18,100 nucleotides of DNA from Azoarcus sp. (GCA_031282905.1 JAITCV010000005.1:1-18100); one strand, 5' to 3'; counted from the stretch's first letter, positions 1 to 8,048 are shown. Made by a program: numbers and translations. The notes: generated by a model not told the origin, from the letters alone.

Positions 1-237
1 GCCGATCTTCCCGGCCTTGTGCTGCCCTCGTGGGCGGATGTCGAACGGCGCGAATACACTCCATGGACGCGCCCGCATGTCGTCATCGACACGGCGGGGA
101 AAACAATCGCGGAATCCCAGGCCGCGCTCTTGTCCGCCCTGGCGCGGGATGATTTCGGGCGAGAATACAATGGTGTATCAATATCCAGTTCCCGCCACGG
201 GTTCGAGCACGTTTTGTCCTCCCAGATAAGGCCATAA
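1..237 (+). CDS. C-terminal fragment of a probable P-loop kinase / AAA-type ATP-binding protein (5' end outside window)
   Basis: An open frame enters from the left edge in frame 1 and ends at TAA 235-237. It encodes about 78 residues, including LVLPSWADVERREYTPW and RPHVVIDTAGKTIAES. A hydrophobic strand leading into DTAG near the C terminus, followed by a helix, is the kind of ending I associate with small P-loop kinases (shikimate/gluconate-kinase or zeta-toxin-like AAA proteins). No Walker A lies inside the window, so the family is inferred from the tail only. It is convergent with serS, and its last 60 bases overlap the serS 3' end (178-237). The segment after about residue 50 may therefore be a read-through tail shaped by the overlap. 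An alternative is any other nucleotide-binding protein with a similar C-terminal strand-helix. Confidence 0.4.
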   Translation, partial: ADLPGLVLPSWADVERREYTPWTRPHVVIDTAGKTIAESQAALLSALARDDFGREYNGVSISSSRHGFEHVLSSQIRP

Positions 238-1482
238 CACTTCCGGTACCATGACCGCACCATCGGCGCGCTGGAAGTTTTCCAGCACTGCGACGAGTGT
301 GCGTCCGACCGCCAGCCCCGAGCCGTTCAGGGTGTGTACAAGTTCGTTTTTCCCTTGGGCGTTCTTGAACCGGGTTTGCATCCGCCGTGCCTGGAAGGCT
401 TCGCAGTTGGAACAACTGGAAATCTCGCGGTAGGTGTTCTGCGCGGGCAGCCATACTTCAAGGTCGTAAGTCTTGGCGGCGGAAAAACCCATGTCCCCGG
501 TGCACAGCATGATGACCCGGTATGGCAGTCCCAGTTTGCGCAAGATGGCTTCGGCATGAGCCGTCATTTCTTCGAGCGCGGCCTGGCTGGCTTCGGGATG
601 CACGATCTGCACCATTTCGACCTTGTCGAACTGGTGCTGGCGAATCATGCCGCGCACGTCGCGCCCGCCGCTGCCCGCCTCGGAACGAAAGCACGGGCTA
701 TGCGCGGTGAGCTTGATCGGCAGCCGTCCGGCATCGAGAATCTGTTCGCGCACACTGTTGGTGAGCGGAATTTCGGCGGTGGAGACCAGATATTGCTCGC
801 GCGCTTCTTCATCGCCGCCGCGCGACACCCAGAACATGTCTTCCTTGAACTTGGGCAGTTGTCCGGTGCCTTCGAGCACTTCGCGGTTGACGATGTAAGG
901 GGTGTAGCACTCGGTATAACCGTGTTCGCGGGTATGGGTGTCGAGCATGAACTGGGCGAGCGCGCGGTGCAGGCGCGCAACCTGTCCGCGCATGAAGCTG
1001 AAACGCGCGCCGGAGAGTCGGGCGGCGGTGTCGAAATCGAGTCCAAGTGCCGCGCCGATGTCGACGTGATCCCTGGGCGCGAAATCGAAAAGGGGGGGCG
1101 TGCCCCAGCGGCGCACTTCGATGTTGTCGCCTTCATCCACCCCCACCGGCACGTCGGCCTGCGGCAGATTGGGGAGGCGGGCAAGAAAATCGGTCATCCG
1201 CTCCAGCACCTCCGGCAGCGCCTGCTCATTGGCTTTCAGCGTGTCGGCCAGGCGGGCGACCTCGGTCATTGCAATGGAGATGTCTTCGCCTTTGCTCTTG
1301 AGCTGGCCGATCTGCTTGGACAGGCTGTTGCGGCGAGCCTGGAGCTCCTGGGTGCGGGTCTGGAGCGCCTTGCGTTCTTCTTCAAAATCGAGAAAGGCTT
1401 GGGTGTCAAGGGTAAAGCCACGGGTGGCGAGGCGCGCACGCACGGTGTCGAGCTGGCCGCGCAGCATCTGGATGTCTAGCAT
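178..1482 (-). CDS. serS: Seryl-tRNA synthetase
   Basis: Class II aminoacyl-tRNA synthetase that charges tRNA(Ser) and tRNA(Sec) with serine in the cytoplasm. It has 434 residues, the usual bacterial length. Residues 1-105 form the tRNA-binding antiparallel coiled coil, rich in charged heptads (EEERKALQTRTQELQARRN). The catalytic core follows. It contains the TAEIPLTN segment, motif 2 (CFRSEAGSGGRDVRGM, with the catalytic arginine) and motif 3 (NGSGLAVGRTLVAVLEN, with the ATP-binding arginine). The ATG at 1482 begins MLDIQMLRGQ, the standard SerRS start, and a weak GAAAG lies upstream as ribosome site. It is on the same strand as rarA but separated from it by a small gene on the opposite strand. 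Its 3' end overlaps the convergent kinase fragment. Nothing essential is missing. Confidence 0.97.
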   Translation of the reverse strand: MLDIQMLRGQLDTVRARLATRGFTLDTQAFLDFEEERKALQTRTQELQARRNSLSKQIGQLKSKGEDISIAMTEVARLADTLKANEQALPEVLERMTDFLARLPNLPQADVPVGVDEGDNIEVRRWGTPPLFDFAPRDHVDIGAALGLDFDTAARLSGARFSFMRGQVARLHRALAQFMLDTHTREHGYTECYTPYIVNREVLEGTGQLPKFKEDMFWVSRGGDEEAREQYLVSTAEIPLTNSVREQILDAGRLPIKLTAHSPCFRSEAGSGGRDVRGMIRQHQFDKVEMVQIVHPEASQAALEEMTAHAEAILRKLGLPYRVIMLCTGDMGFSAAKTYDLEVWLPAQNTYREISSCSNCEAFQARRMQTRFKNAQGKNELVHTLNGSGLAVGRTLVAVLENFQRADGAVMVPEVLWPYLGGQNVLEPVAGTGY

Positions 1483-1731
1483 GAGAAGTCTTTCAATTCA
1501 TGGGGTTGCAAAAGCTTATTGAAGCCGTGTCCAGGATTCATCGTCCAAGTCACGGATTCAACACGTATTCCGGTTCTCCATCCAGGATGGTGCGGCGCAA
1601 AAATTGATGAATGAAATCAATTGCTTGCGGAACGTCCGCTGAAAAACTCTTCTTGCAATCGGTAGAATTTCACGTAGCCTTAAAGGAAAGCTCACGTCCG
1701 ATGAGCCAAAACCTGTGAAAGAGGGAACATC

Positions 1732-1992
1732 ATGCTATCCATTCGCGACTGCCTTGACTACTGCGATCTCACCGACACCGAAGTTGCCCTGCTTGCCGAA
1801 CATGAGGGCATTCCCGAAATCAGCGCCGCCCAGGTGCTGTGCGGATTGGTGCAGACCGACGAAGGCGTGCGCCTGCTGGCGCGCTGGCTGAGTGAGTTGA
1901 TCGAATCCGCCGATGCCGAGGGGCTGGCCGAAAAAGCCGCGGTGGCGCGGCTGGAATTCGAACGCTTCACGTCGGCTCATCCCCTGAACTGA
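1732..1992 (+). CDS. Small hypothetical protein, helical, 86 aa
   Basis: Eighty-six residues beginning MLSIRDCLDYCDLTDTEVAL. A good ribosome site, AGAGGGA at 1720-1726, sits five bases before the ATG, so the start is well supported. The protein is acidic and predicted mostly helical. It has two cysteines near the N terminus (C8 and C12) and one at position 37, no signal peptide and no membrane segment. It resembles short uncharacterised proteins with a DCLDxCDL-type N terminus that I associate with Betaproteobacteria, but I know of no function. It lies on the opposite strand between rarA and serS. Its last 26 bases overlap the rarA 3' end (1967-1992), so the two genes converge. No domain can be assigned. 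Confidence 0.75.
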   Translation: MLSIRDCLDYCDLTDTEVALLAEHEGIPEISAAQVLCGLVQTDEGVRLLARWLSELIESADAEGLAEKAAVARLEFERFTSAHPLN

Positions 1993-3361
1993 CCGCCGCT
2001 TTCCCGCGCTTTCCCGGTTTGTGGCGGCCCCGCGCGGCTTCGTCGAGCGCGCGCAGGTGGGCCAGTTTCTCGGCGATCCGGCTTTCCATGCCGTAGGGCG
2101 TCGGGCGATACCAACGCGGCGGCGTCATGCCTTCGGGAAAATAATGCTCGCCCGCCGCGTAGGCTTCGGGTTCGTCGTGGGCGTAGCGGTAGGCGTGACC
2201 ATAACCCAGTTGCTTCATCAGTTTGGTCGGCGCGTTGCGCAGGTGCAGCGGCACGGGTTGCGAGCCGGTCTGTGCGATGAATTTGCGCACGCTGTTGTAG
2301 GCCATGTAGACCGCGTTCGATTTGGCCGCGCAGGCAAGGAACACCACCGCTTCGGCCAGCGCGAGTTCTCCTTCGGGCGAACCGAGGCGTTCGTAGACCG
2401 CGCAGGCGTTGAGCGTCAGTTCCAGCGCGCGCGGGTCGGCCAGGCCGATATCTTCGGAGGCCATCCGCACCAATCTGCGCCCGAGGTAGAGCGGGTCCGC
2501 GCCGCCATCGAGCATGCGGCACATCCAGTAGAGCGCGGCGTCGGGGTTCGAGCCACGCACCGATTTATGCAGGGCGGAAATCTGGTCGTAGAAGGCTTCC
2601 CCGCCCTTGTCGAAGCGCCGCAAGTCCTTCGACAATGCCTGATCGACGAAGGTCGCCGTGACCGGCGCGACCCCGGCGGTTTCGGCGGCGACCTGGATTT
2701 GTTCGAGCAGGTTCATCAGTCGGCGGGCATCGCCATCGGCAAAACCGGTCAGGCGCTCGCGCGCGTCGTCCTCGAAGACCAGCGCCGGGCAGCTTGCCAG
2801 CCGGGCACGCTCGAACAACGCGGTCATCGCTGCGGCGTCGAGCGCTTCCAGCACATATACCGCGGCCCGCGACAGCAGCGCGGCGTTGACTTCGAAAGAG
2901 GGGTTTTCGGTGGTCGCGCCGATGAAGGTCACCACGCCCTGTTCGACGTAGGGCAAGAAAGCGTCTTGCTGCGATTTGTTGAAGCGGTGCACTTCGTCGA
3001 CGAACAGGATGGTGTGCCGTCCCAACTTTTTCGCGGCCTGCGCCTGGGCCACCGCCTCGCGGATTTCCTTCACCCCGGAAAACACCGCCGACAATGCGAT
3101 GAAATCGGCATCGAAACCCTTTGCCATCAGGCGGGCAAGCGTGGTTTTGCCCACTCCCGGTGGCCCCCACAGGATCATCGAATGCGGTTTGCCTGATTCG
3201 AACGCCAGCCGCAGCGGCTTGCCCGGCCCGAGGAGATGGGTCTGCCCGGCGACTTCGTCGAGCGTGGCCGGACGCATCCGTTCGGCCAGAGGAATATTGC
3301 CCGACCCGCTCGCGTCTGCCAGCGAGGAAGAAGAACCGGGCGCGAACAGGTCGCCGCTCAT
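1967..3361 (-). CDS. rarA: Replication-associated recombination protein A (RarA/MgsA AAA+ ATPase)
   Basis: AAA+ ATPase of the clamp-loader superfamily that acts at stalled replication forks and single-stranded gaps with SSB. It has 464 residues from ATG 3361 (MSGDLFAPGSSS). Walker A is GPPGVGKT at 66-73, Walker B ILFVDEVHRF at 118-127, and sensor 1 IGATTENPSF at 148-157. The C-terminal half carries the family's tetramerisation domain, with RGSNPDAALYWMCRMLDGG, YLGRRLVRMASEDIGLADP and the ending motif YFPEGM. The open frame continues upstream to 3763, but those 134 codons are arginine-rich shadow sequence antisense to nothing new and overlap lolA. The start at 3361 shares a 4-bp ATGA with the lolA stop, which indicates translational coupling in the ftsK-lolA-rarA operon. 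Confidence 0.96.
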   Translation of the reverse strand: MSGDLFAPGSSSSLADASGSGNIPLAERMRPATLDEVAGQTHLLGPGKPLRLAFESGKPHSMILWGPPGVGKTTLARLMAKGFDADFIALSAVFSGVKEIREAVAQAQAAKKLGRHTILFVDEVHRFNKSQQDAFLPYVEQGVVTFIGATTENPSFEVNAALLSRAAVYVLEALDAAAMTALFERARLASCPALVFEDDARERLTGFADGDARRLMNLLEQIQVAAETAGVAPVTATFVDQALSKDLRRFDKGGEAFYDQISALHKSVRGSNPDAALYWMCRMLDGGADPLYLGRRLVRMASEDIGLADPRALELTLNACAVYERLGSPEGELALAEAVVFLACAAKSNAVYMAYNSVRKFIAQTGSQPVPLHLRNAPTKLMKQLGYGHAYRYAHDEPEAYAAGEHYFPEGMTPPRWYRPTPYGMESRIAEKLAHLRALDEAARGRHKPGKRGKAAVSSGDEPT

Positions 3362-4035
3362 TGCTCGCCGATGATATCGGCCCCGGCGGGAGGATCGAAG
3401 CGGAACAAGGCCGCATCGAGATTCGGATTGGCGTCCAGCCGAGTCAGCACGATCGAGGTGGTCTGCCCGAAGTTGTCGCGCACTTCCATGCGGCGGAGAC
3501 GTTCGCCGTCGAAGCCGAAGCGGATCAGTTCGAAACCCGCGCTTACTTCCTGTCCACCGCCGGCGGCATTTCCATCCAGCGAAGGGGAATGCGAGTTGGG
3601 ACGCGCCTCGACCCAATCCAGCCCATCCGCATGCCCCGCTTCCGCCAGCGTGAAATTGCGCTCGAAATCGGCGTGCCCGAACAGGATCGCCGCGGGCGTT
3701 GCGCCCAGCGCGTCGCCGATCCTGCGCACCGTCACTTGGTTGAGATCGCGATCCCACGTCCACAACCGCTCGCCGTCTCCCACCAACAATTGCGGATAGG
3801 GCAATTCATATTCCCAACGGAATTTACCGGGACGGGAAAAGGCAAAGCGCCCCGTGGTCTGCTGCGGGCGGCGGACGGATGTTCCGCCGGACACGACCGC
3901 CTGGGTGAATTCGCCCTCGGCGGTCTGGGTCGCGCTCACGAACTGGCGCAACTGGGCGAGCGCGTCAGCGGACAGGGCGTTGCCCGTCACCATCATCAGG
4001 CTCACCACGCACAAATATCGAGCTACGCTTTTCAT
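3358..4035 (-). CDS. lolA: Outer-membrane lipoprotein carrier protein LolA
   Basis: Periplasmic chaperone that takes lipoproteins from the LolCDE transporter and delivers them to LolB at the outer membrane. It has 225 residues. The N terminus MKSVARYLCVVSLMMVTGNALSA is a Sec signal peptide, with likely cleavage after ALSA. The mature part shows the LolA hallmarks: AEGEFTQAV, the FSRPGKFRWEYELPYPQLLVGDG strand region, LWTWDRDLNQVTVR, and the late FGFDGERLRRMEVRDNFGQTT. The start ATG overlaps the ftsK stop (ATGA, 4032-4035), and the stop overlaps the rarA start (3358-3361). The linker around residues 143-162 (ARPNSHSPSLDGNAAGGGQ) is longer and more polar than I expect for the family. APE clusters also carry a LolA-like gene, but the ftsK/rarA context makes this the housekeeping copy. 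Confidence 0.93.
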   Translation of the reverse strand: MKSVARYLCVVSLMMVTGNALSADALAQLRQFVSATQTAEGEFTQAVVSGGTSVRRPQQTTGRFAFSRPGKFRWEYELPYPQLLVGDGERLWTWDRDLNQVTVRRIGDALGATPAAILFGHADFERNFTLAEAGHADGLDWVEARPNSHSPSLDGNAAGGGQEVSAGFELIRFGFDGERLRRMEVRDNFGQTTSIVLTRLDANPNLDAALFRFDPPAGADIIGEQ

Positions 4036-6305
4036 TCTTCCTCCCGCTGCGGCGGCGCCAGTACCTCGCGATTGCCGTTGATGCTCATCGGCGACACGAC
4101 TCCGGCGCGCTCCATCTGCTCGACCAGTCTCGAGGCGCGGTTGTAGCCGATGCGGAACTGGCGCTGCACCGCCGAGACCGAAGACTTCCGGGTTTTCAGC
4201 ACGAATTCGACCGCCTGATCGTAGAACTCGTCGGCTTCGCCATCCGCGTCTCCACCGCCCCCGCCTGCGTCCGCATCGTCCTGGGACGTGGAGAGGATGC
4301 CTTCAACATAATCCGGCGGCCCCATCTGCTTCATGTTGTCAACCACCCTGTGCACTTCCTCGTCGGCAACGAAAGCCCCATGCACCCGCACCGGCACGCT
4401 GGTGCCCGGCGGCAAGTAAAGCATGTCACCCATGCCGAGCAGGGTTTCCGCGCCCATCTGGTCGAGAATGGTGCGTGAATCGATCTTGCTCGATACCTGG
4501 AAGGCGATCCGGGTGGGTACGTTGGCCTTGATCAGGCCGGTGATGACGTCGACCGACGGGCGCTGGGTGGCAAGAATCAGATGGATACCGGAGGCGCGCG
4601 CCTTCTGCGCCAGGCGGGCGATCAGTTCCTCGACTTTCTTGCCGACCACCATCATCAGGTCGGCAAGCTCGTCGACCACCACCACGATGTGCGGCAGCGG
4701 ATTGAGCGGCTCGGGGCTCTCCGGTGTGATCGAAAACGGATTGGGCAACGCGCTGCCCGCTTTCTTCGCATTCGCCACCGCCTTGTTGAACCCGGCAAGA
4801 TTCCTCACCCCGACCGCCGCCATCAGCTTGTAGCGTTTCTCCATCTCGCCCACGCACCAATTGAGCGCGTTGGCGGCGTGTTTCATGTCGGTGACCACCG
4901 GCGCGAGCAGGTGGGGGATGCCCTCATAGATCGACAGCTCCAGCATCTTGGGGTCGACCATGATCATGCGCACCATGTCGGGCGTGCTCTTGTAGAGCAA
5001 GGACAGGATCATGGCATTGAGCCCCACCGACTTGCCCGAGCCGGTCGTGCCCGCCACCAGCAGATGGGGCATCTGCGCCAGATCGGCCACCACGGGTTGC
5101 CCGCCGACATCCTTGCCCAGCGCCACGGTCAACGCCGACTTCATGTCGTTGTACACCTTGGAGCCCAGGATTTCCGACAGGCGCACGGTCTGGCGCTTGG
5201 CGTTGGGCAATTCGAGCGCCATGCACGACTTGCCCGGCACGGTCTCGACCACGCGAATCGAGGTCATCGACAACTGACGCGCCAGATCCTTGGCGATATT
5301 CACCACCTGGCTACCCTTGACGCCCACCGCCGGTTCGACTTCGTAGCGGGTAATCACCGGCCCCGGATAAGCGGCCAGCACCTTGACCTCGACCCCGTAC
5401 TCGGCAAGCTTGGTTTCGATCAGCCGCGAAGTGAATTCCAGCGTCTCGACCGAGGGCGGCTCGCCATTGCCTTTGGCCTCATCGAGCAGCGCCAGCGACG
5501 GCAACTCCCCGCCCGTCGCGTCGACAAACAGCGGTTGCTGGCGTTCCTTGTCGATCCGGGGCGAACGCGGCACATCGGCGGCGGGTTCGATGCGCAAGGG
5601 GGGGGGGGCGTCACTTTGTTCGTTCTTCTTGCGCCGTGTCTGCACGACTTCCTCGCGTTTCGATGCCTCCTCCCGGCCTTTCTTGCGCTCGGACCAGCGC
5701 CGCCGCGCGGTCAGCCATCCCCACTCCAGCGCACCGCCGATGCGCTCGGCAACGGACAACCAGGAAATGCCGGAAAACAGCGACAAACCCATCGCCAGCA
5801 GGGTCAGCAACAACAAGGTGCCGCCGTCATGACCAAAAAAACGCTGCATCATCTGCCCCAGAGCCCGGCCGCACACCCCTCCCGGCACAGACGGCAAATC
5901 GACGCCCAGGCTATGGAAACGCAGGTATTCGAGTGCGCAACTGGAAAGCAGCACCAGCGCGAATCCCGTCAGGATGATGAAAAACGAACGCCGGTCGAGC
6001 GTCAGGCTGTGCCTGAACCGCCGGAAGCTCCACACCAGCGGATAGCCCAGGAACACCACCCACCACCAGGCGGAAAGGCCATGGATGTAGAGCAGCAGAT
6101 CGGCAAGCCAGGCCCCGAAGCTCCCCCCCGGATTCACCACATGTTCCACCTTGGACGCATGAGACCAGCCGGAATCATTCTTGTCGTAGCCAAGCAGCAC
6201 CAGACCGATATAGAGCGACATCACGCTCAGTACCAGCCAGCGCGCTTCCTGTAGCAACAATGAAATTTTTTCGGGCAGAGGACGGGACGACGATTTGGAC
6301 GACAT
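4032..6305 (-). CDS. ftsK: DNA translocase FtsK
   Basis: Septum-anchored DNA pump that clears chromosome termini and activates XerCD at dif. It has 757 residues, the shorter FtsK form. Hydrophobic segments near 23-40, 66-95, 107-125 and 162-182 form the membrane anchor. A basic and acidic linker (about 200-290) follows. The motor has Walker A GTTGSGKS at 419-426 and Walker B VVVVDELADLMM from 541, then LATQRPSVDVITGLIKAN. The C-terminal gamma winged helix, which reads KOPS sites, is at about 690-757 (SSVSAVQRQFRIGYNRASRLVEQMERAG). The linker contains an 11-base C run (sense strand) at 5598-5608, encoding Ala-Pro-Pro-Pro in frame. The start at 6305 (MSSKSSSRPLPEK) lacks a clear Shine-Dalgarno. 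It heads the ftsK-lolA-rarA operon. Confidence 0.97.
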   Translation of the reverse strand: MSSKSSSRPLPEKISLLLQEARWLVLSVMSLYIGLVLLGYDKNDSGWSHASKVEHVVNPGGSFGAWLADLLLYIHGLSAWWWVVFLGYPLVWSFRRFRHSLTLDRRSFFIILTGFALVLLSSCALEYLRFHSLGVDLPSVPGGVCGRALGQMMQRFFGHDGGTLLLLTLLAMGLSLFSGISWLSVAERIGGALEWGWLTARRRWSERKKGREEASKREEVVQTRRKKNEQSDAPPPLRIEPAADVPRSPRIDKERQQPLFVDATGGELPSLALLDEAKGNGEPPSVETLEFTSRLIETKLAEYGVEVKVLAAYPGPVITRYEVEPAVGVKGSQVVNIAKDLARQLSMTSIRVVETVPGKSCMALELPNAKRQTVRLSEILGSKVYNDMKSALTVALGKDVGGQPVVADLAQMPHLLVAGTTGSGKSVGLNAMILSLLYKSTPDMVRMIMVDPKMLELSIYEGIPHLLAPVVTDMKHAANALNWCVGEMEKRYKLMAAVGVRNLAGFNKAVANAKKAGSALPNPFSITPESPEPLNPLPHIVVVVDELADLMMVVGKKVEELIARLAQKARASGIHLILATQRPSVDVITGLIKANVPTRIAFQVSSKIDSRTILDQMGAETLLGMGDMLYLPPGTSVPVRVHGAFVADEEVHRVVDNMKQMGPPDYVEGILSTSQDDADAGGGGGDADGEADEFYDQAVEFVLKTRKSSVSAVQRQFRIGYNRASRLVEQMERAGVVSPMSINGNREVLAPPQREEE

Positions 6306-6351
6306 GAGAGGATGCAGAGACGTGAATCAGCGGCAACCCGCGAAGCGGATG

Positions 6352-6357
6352 ATTATA
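6352..6357 (-). promoter_or_regulatory. Probable -10 box for the ftsK operon
   Basis: On the minus strand the bases read TATAAT, an exact sigma-70 -10 hexamer, 47 bases before the ftsK ATG. No convincing -35 hexamer sits 16-18 bases upstream (CCGGAA is the best at 17), so activity is inferred from the -10 and its position alone. Confidence 0.4.
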
Positions 6358-6461
6358 GCGCCTCGCCTGTGTCTTTCCGGAGACGCGACCAACTGACGAA
6401 ACAGCTCGGCTCCAACCGGCTCCAACTGTTACGCCCGGCAAGGGAAAGATACAGGACAGCA

Positions 6462-6503
6462 AGACAATCGGTATGCGGCGGTTACGCCGGTAATCGATTG
6501 TCT
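6462..6503. repeat. Compound inverted repeat (hairpin)
   Basis: AGACAATCG at 6462-6470 pairs with CGATTGTCT at 6495-6503. Inside it CGGCG (6476-6480) pairs with CGCCG (6485-6489) around a GTTA tetraloop, with a roughly symmetric internal loop between the two stems. No T-run follows on either strand, so it is not an obvious terminator. Confidence 0.6.
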
Positions 6504-6516
6504 TCTGGATTCCGAA

Positions 6517-6532
6517 CGCCGACAGGTCGGCG
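6517..6532. repeat. Short perfect inverted repeat
   Basis: CGCCGAC and GTCGGCG are separated by only AG. It lies 13 bases after the compound hairpin, so the two probably belong to one structured element. No T-tract follows. Confidence 0.5.
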
Positions 6533-6591
6533 AGCGCAACAGCATCGCGAAAACCACGATTGCCACGTTGCGCGTCTCGCAACGACGACTA

Positions 6592-6624
6592 CGAGACATG
6601 AGCGAGACATGAGCGAGACATGAT
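6592..6624. repeat. Tandem repeat, 11 bp x 3
   Basis: CGAGACATGAG occurs at 6592-6602 and 6603-6613 exactly, then CGAGACATGAT at 6614-6624 with one terminal change. It sits just beyond the rhlE stop codon. The unit is not a multiple of three and no reading frame appears to use it. Confidence 0.85.
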
Positions 6625-6645
6625 GCCGCCGAGGCTGCGGCTGAT

Positions 6646-7968
6646 CTAACGTCCGCGTCCGCCGCTGGAACGGGCGGGCCGGGCGGGCGGGGTGGAACGG
6701 ACGGCGGGGCGGGGCGGGGCGGGGCGCGGTTTTGGCCCATTCGAGGAACGGCGTTCGCCATGGCGCGGTGGCGGCGCGCGGCGCAAATCCTGCTCGTATG
6801 CCTGTTCGGCATGGACGCTGGGGGTGAAGCCCTCGGCGCTGGCACGCTCGATTTTCTTGCGCATCAGACGTTCGATGGCGGTGAGCAATTTGAGTTCTTC
6901 GGTGTCGACCAGCGAAATGGCATTGCCCGCGGCGCCGGCGCGACCGGTGCGGCCAATGCGGTGAACATAGTCTTCGGGCACGTCGGGCAGTTCGAAATTG
7001 ACCACTTGCGGCAGTTGCTCGATATCGAGGCCGCGCGCGGCAATGTCGGTGGCAACCAGCACGGGCAATGAGCCGTCCTTGAACCCAGCCAGTGCCCGGG
7101 TGCGCGCGGCCTGGCTTTTGTTGCCGTGGATCGCGACAGCTTCGATGTCGTGGCGGGAGAGATATTCGGCCAGTTTGTTGGCGCCGTGCTTGGTGCGGGT
7201 AAACACCAGCACCTGGAACCACTGCCGTTCCTGGATCAGCCAGGCGAGCAATTCGCGTTTCTGTTTCTGGCCGATGAGGTAGACGGATTGCTCCACGAGA
7301 TCCGCGGCGGTGTTGCGCGGCGCGACTTCGATGGTGGCGGGGCGATGCAGCAGGCCGGTGGCAAGCGCGCGGATATCGTCGGAGAACGTGGCCGAAAACA
7401 ACAGGTTCTGACGCTTCGCGGGCAGGAGCGCGAGGATTTTGCGGATGTCGCGGATGAAGCCCATGTCGAGCATGCGGTCCGCTTCGTCAAGGACGAGGAT
7501 TTCGATGCCGGAGAGATCGAGCGTGCGCTGCTGGACATGGTCGAGCAGGCGTCCCGGGGTGGCGACGAGGATATCGACACGTTTTTTCAGCGCGGCGATC
7601 TGCGGGTTGATATTGACGCCGCCAAATATGACTATAGAATTGATCGGCAGGTGTTTGCCGTATGTTTCCACCGATTCGGCGACCTGGGCGGCAAGTTCGC
7701 GGGTCGGGGTGAGGATCAGGCAGCGTGGCCGGCCCGAAGGATGGGGGTGCAGGGGCCTGCCCGCGAGCAGGTGGAGTATCGGCAGGGTAAACGCGGCGGT
7801 CTTGCCGGTGCCGGTCTGGGCGGCGGCGAGCAGGTCGCCTCCATTCAGGACTTGTGGAATGGCCTGGGCCTGGATCGGCGTGGGGCGGTGGTAACCGGCG
7901 TCATCGATGGCGGTAAGCAGGGGAGCTGCCAGTCCAAGACTGGCAAAATCAGCAAGAGTGTCATTCAT
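6646..7968 (-). CDS. rhlE: DEAD-box ATP-dependent RNA helicase, RhlE type
   Basis: Cytoplasmic RNA helicase that remodels RNA duplexes and ribosome-assembly intermediates. It has 440 residues from ATG 7968 (MNDTLADFASLGL). The Q motif is at about 27-36 (YHRPTPIQAQAI), followed by Walker A AQTGTGKT at 50-57, PTRELA at 88-93, TPGR at 137-140, DEAD at 161-164 and SAT at 192-194. Domain 2 has VLVFTRTKHGA, ATDIAARGLDI and HRIGRTGRAG. The roughly 45-residue tail is rich in proline and arginine, typical of RhlE tails. It is encoded partly by four tandem GGGGC units (plus strand 6706-6725). Two upstream in-frame ATGs (7989 and 8019) are possible starts but add non-homologous residues; none has a good Shine-Dalgarno. 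It is divergent from the FeeM-like gene. Confidence 0.93.
   Translation of the reverse strand: MNDTLADFASLGLAAPLLTAIDDAGYHRPTPIQAQAIPQVLNGGDLLAAAQTGTGKTAAFTLPILHLLAGRPLHPHPSGRPRCLILTPTRELAAQVAESVETYGKHLPINSIVIFGGVNINPQIAALKKRVDILVATPGRLLDHVQQRTLDLSGIEILVLDEADRMLDMGFIRDIRKILALLPAKRQNLLFSATFSDDIRALATGLLHRPATIEVAPRNTAADLVEQSVYLIGQKQKRELLAWLIQERQWFQVLVFTRTKHGANKLAEYLSRHDIEAVAIHGNKSQAARTRALAGFKDGSLPVLVATDIAARGLDIEQLPQVVNFELPDVPEDYVHRIGRTGRAGAAGNAISLVDTEELKLLTAIERLMRKKIERASAEGFTPSVHAEQAYEQDLRRAPPPRHGERRSSNGPKPRPAPPRPAVRSTPPARPARSSGGRGR
6706..6725. repeat. Pentanucleotide tandem repeat GGGGC x 4
   Basis: Four uninterrupted GGGGC units lie inside the 3' part of rhlE. The plus strand therefore carries four G-runs separated by single C loops, a canonical G-quadruplex pattern. 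The coding strand reads as alternating Pro, Ala and Arg codons. A gain or loss of one unit would shift the frame of the tail. Confidence 0.85.
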
Positions 7969-8048
7969 ATGGGAAAGAGGCGAGGGCATGCAGCCCGCGC
8001 CGGGCCGAACGGCGGGCACGCACTGTAGCCGCTTTCAGCCCGAAAAGC

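Larger units (their letters stand above)
6306..6645. other. 340-bp intergenic region between ftsK start and rhlE end
   Basis: No supportable gene lies here; the short frames are arginine-rich and lack ribosome sites. It holds a probable ftsK promoter element (-10 at 6352-6357), two inverted repeats (6462-6503 and 6517-6532) and an 11-bp tandem repeat (6592-6624). The concentration of hairpins suggests a dispersed repeat element or small structured RNA rather than plain spacer. Confidence 0.6.

Noticed and set aside
334..1479. Long plus-strand open frame antisense to serS
   Set aside because: Its residues follow the serS codons in the complementary frame, it has no ribosome site or family motif, and serS is certain.
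3362..3763. 134-codon upstream extension of rarA
   Set aside because: It is arginine- and glycine-rich shadow of lolA; the RarA family starts near MSGDLF, and the ATGA overlap fixes the start at 3361.
3358..4035. Reading lolA as the LolA-like member of the APE cluster
   Set aside because: It is embedded in the ftsK-lolA-rarA operon with overlaps on both sides, nearly 7 kb from the acyl cassette.
4581..6254. 557-codon histidine- and glutamine-rich plus-strand frame
   Set aside because: It is the antisense shadow of ftsK; its composition mirrors ftsK codons, and no domain or ribosome site is visible.
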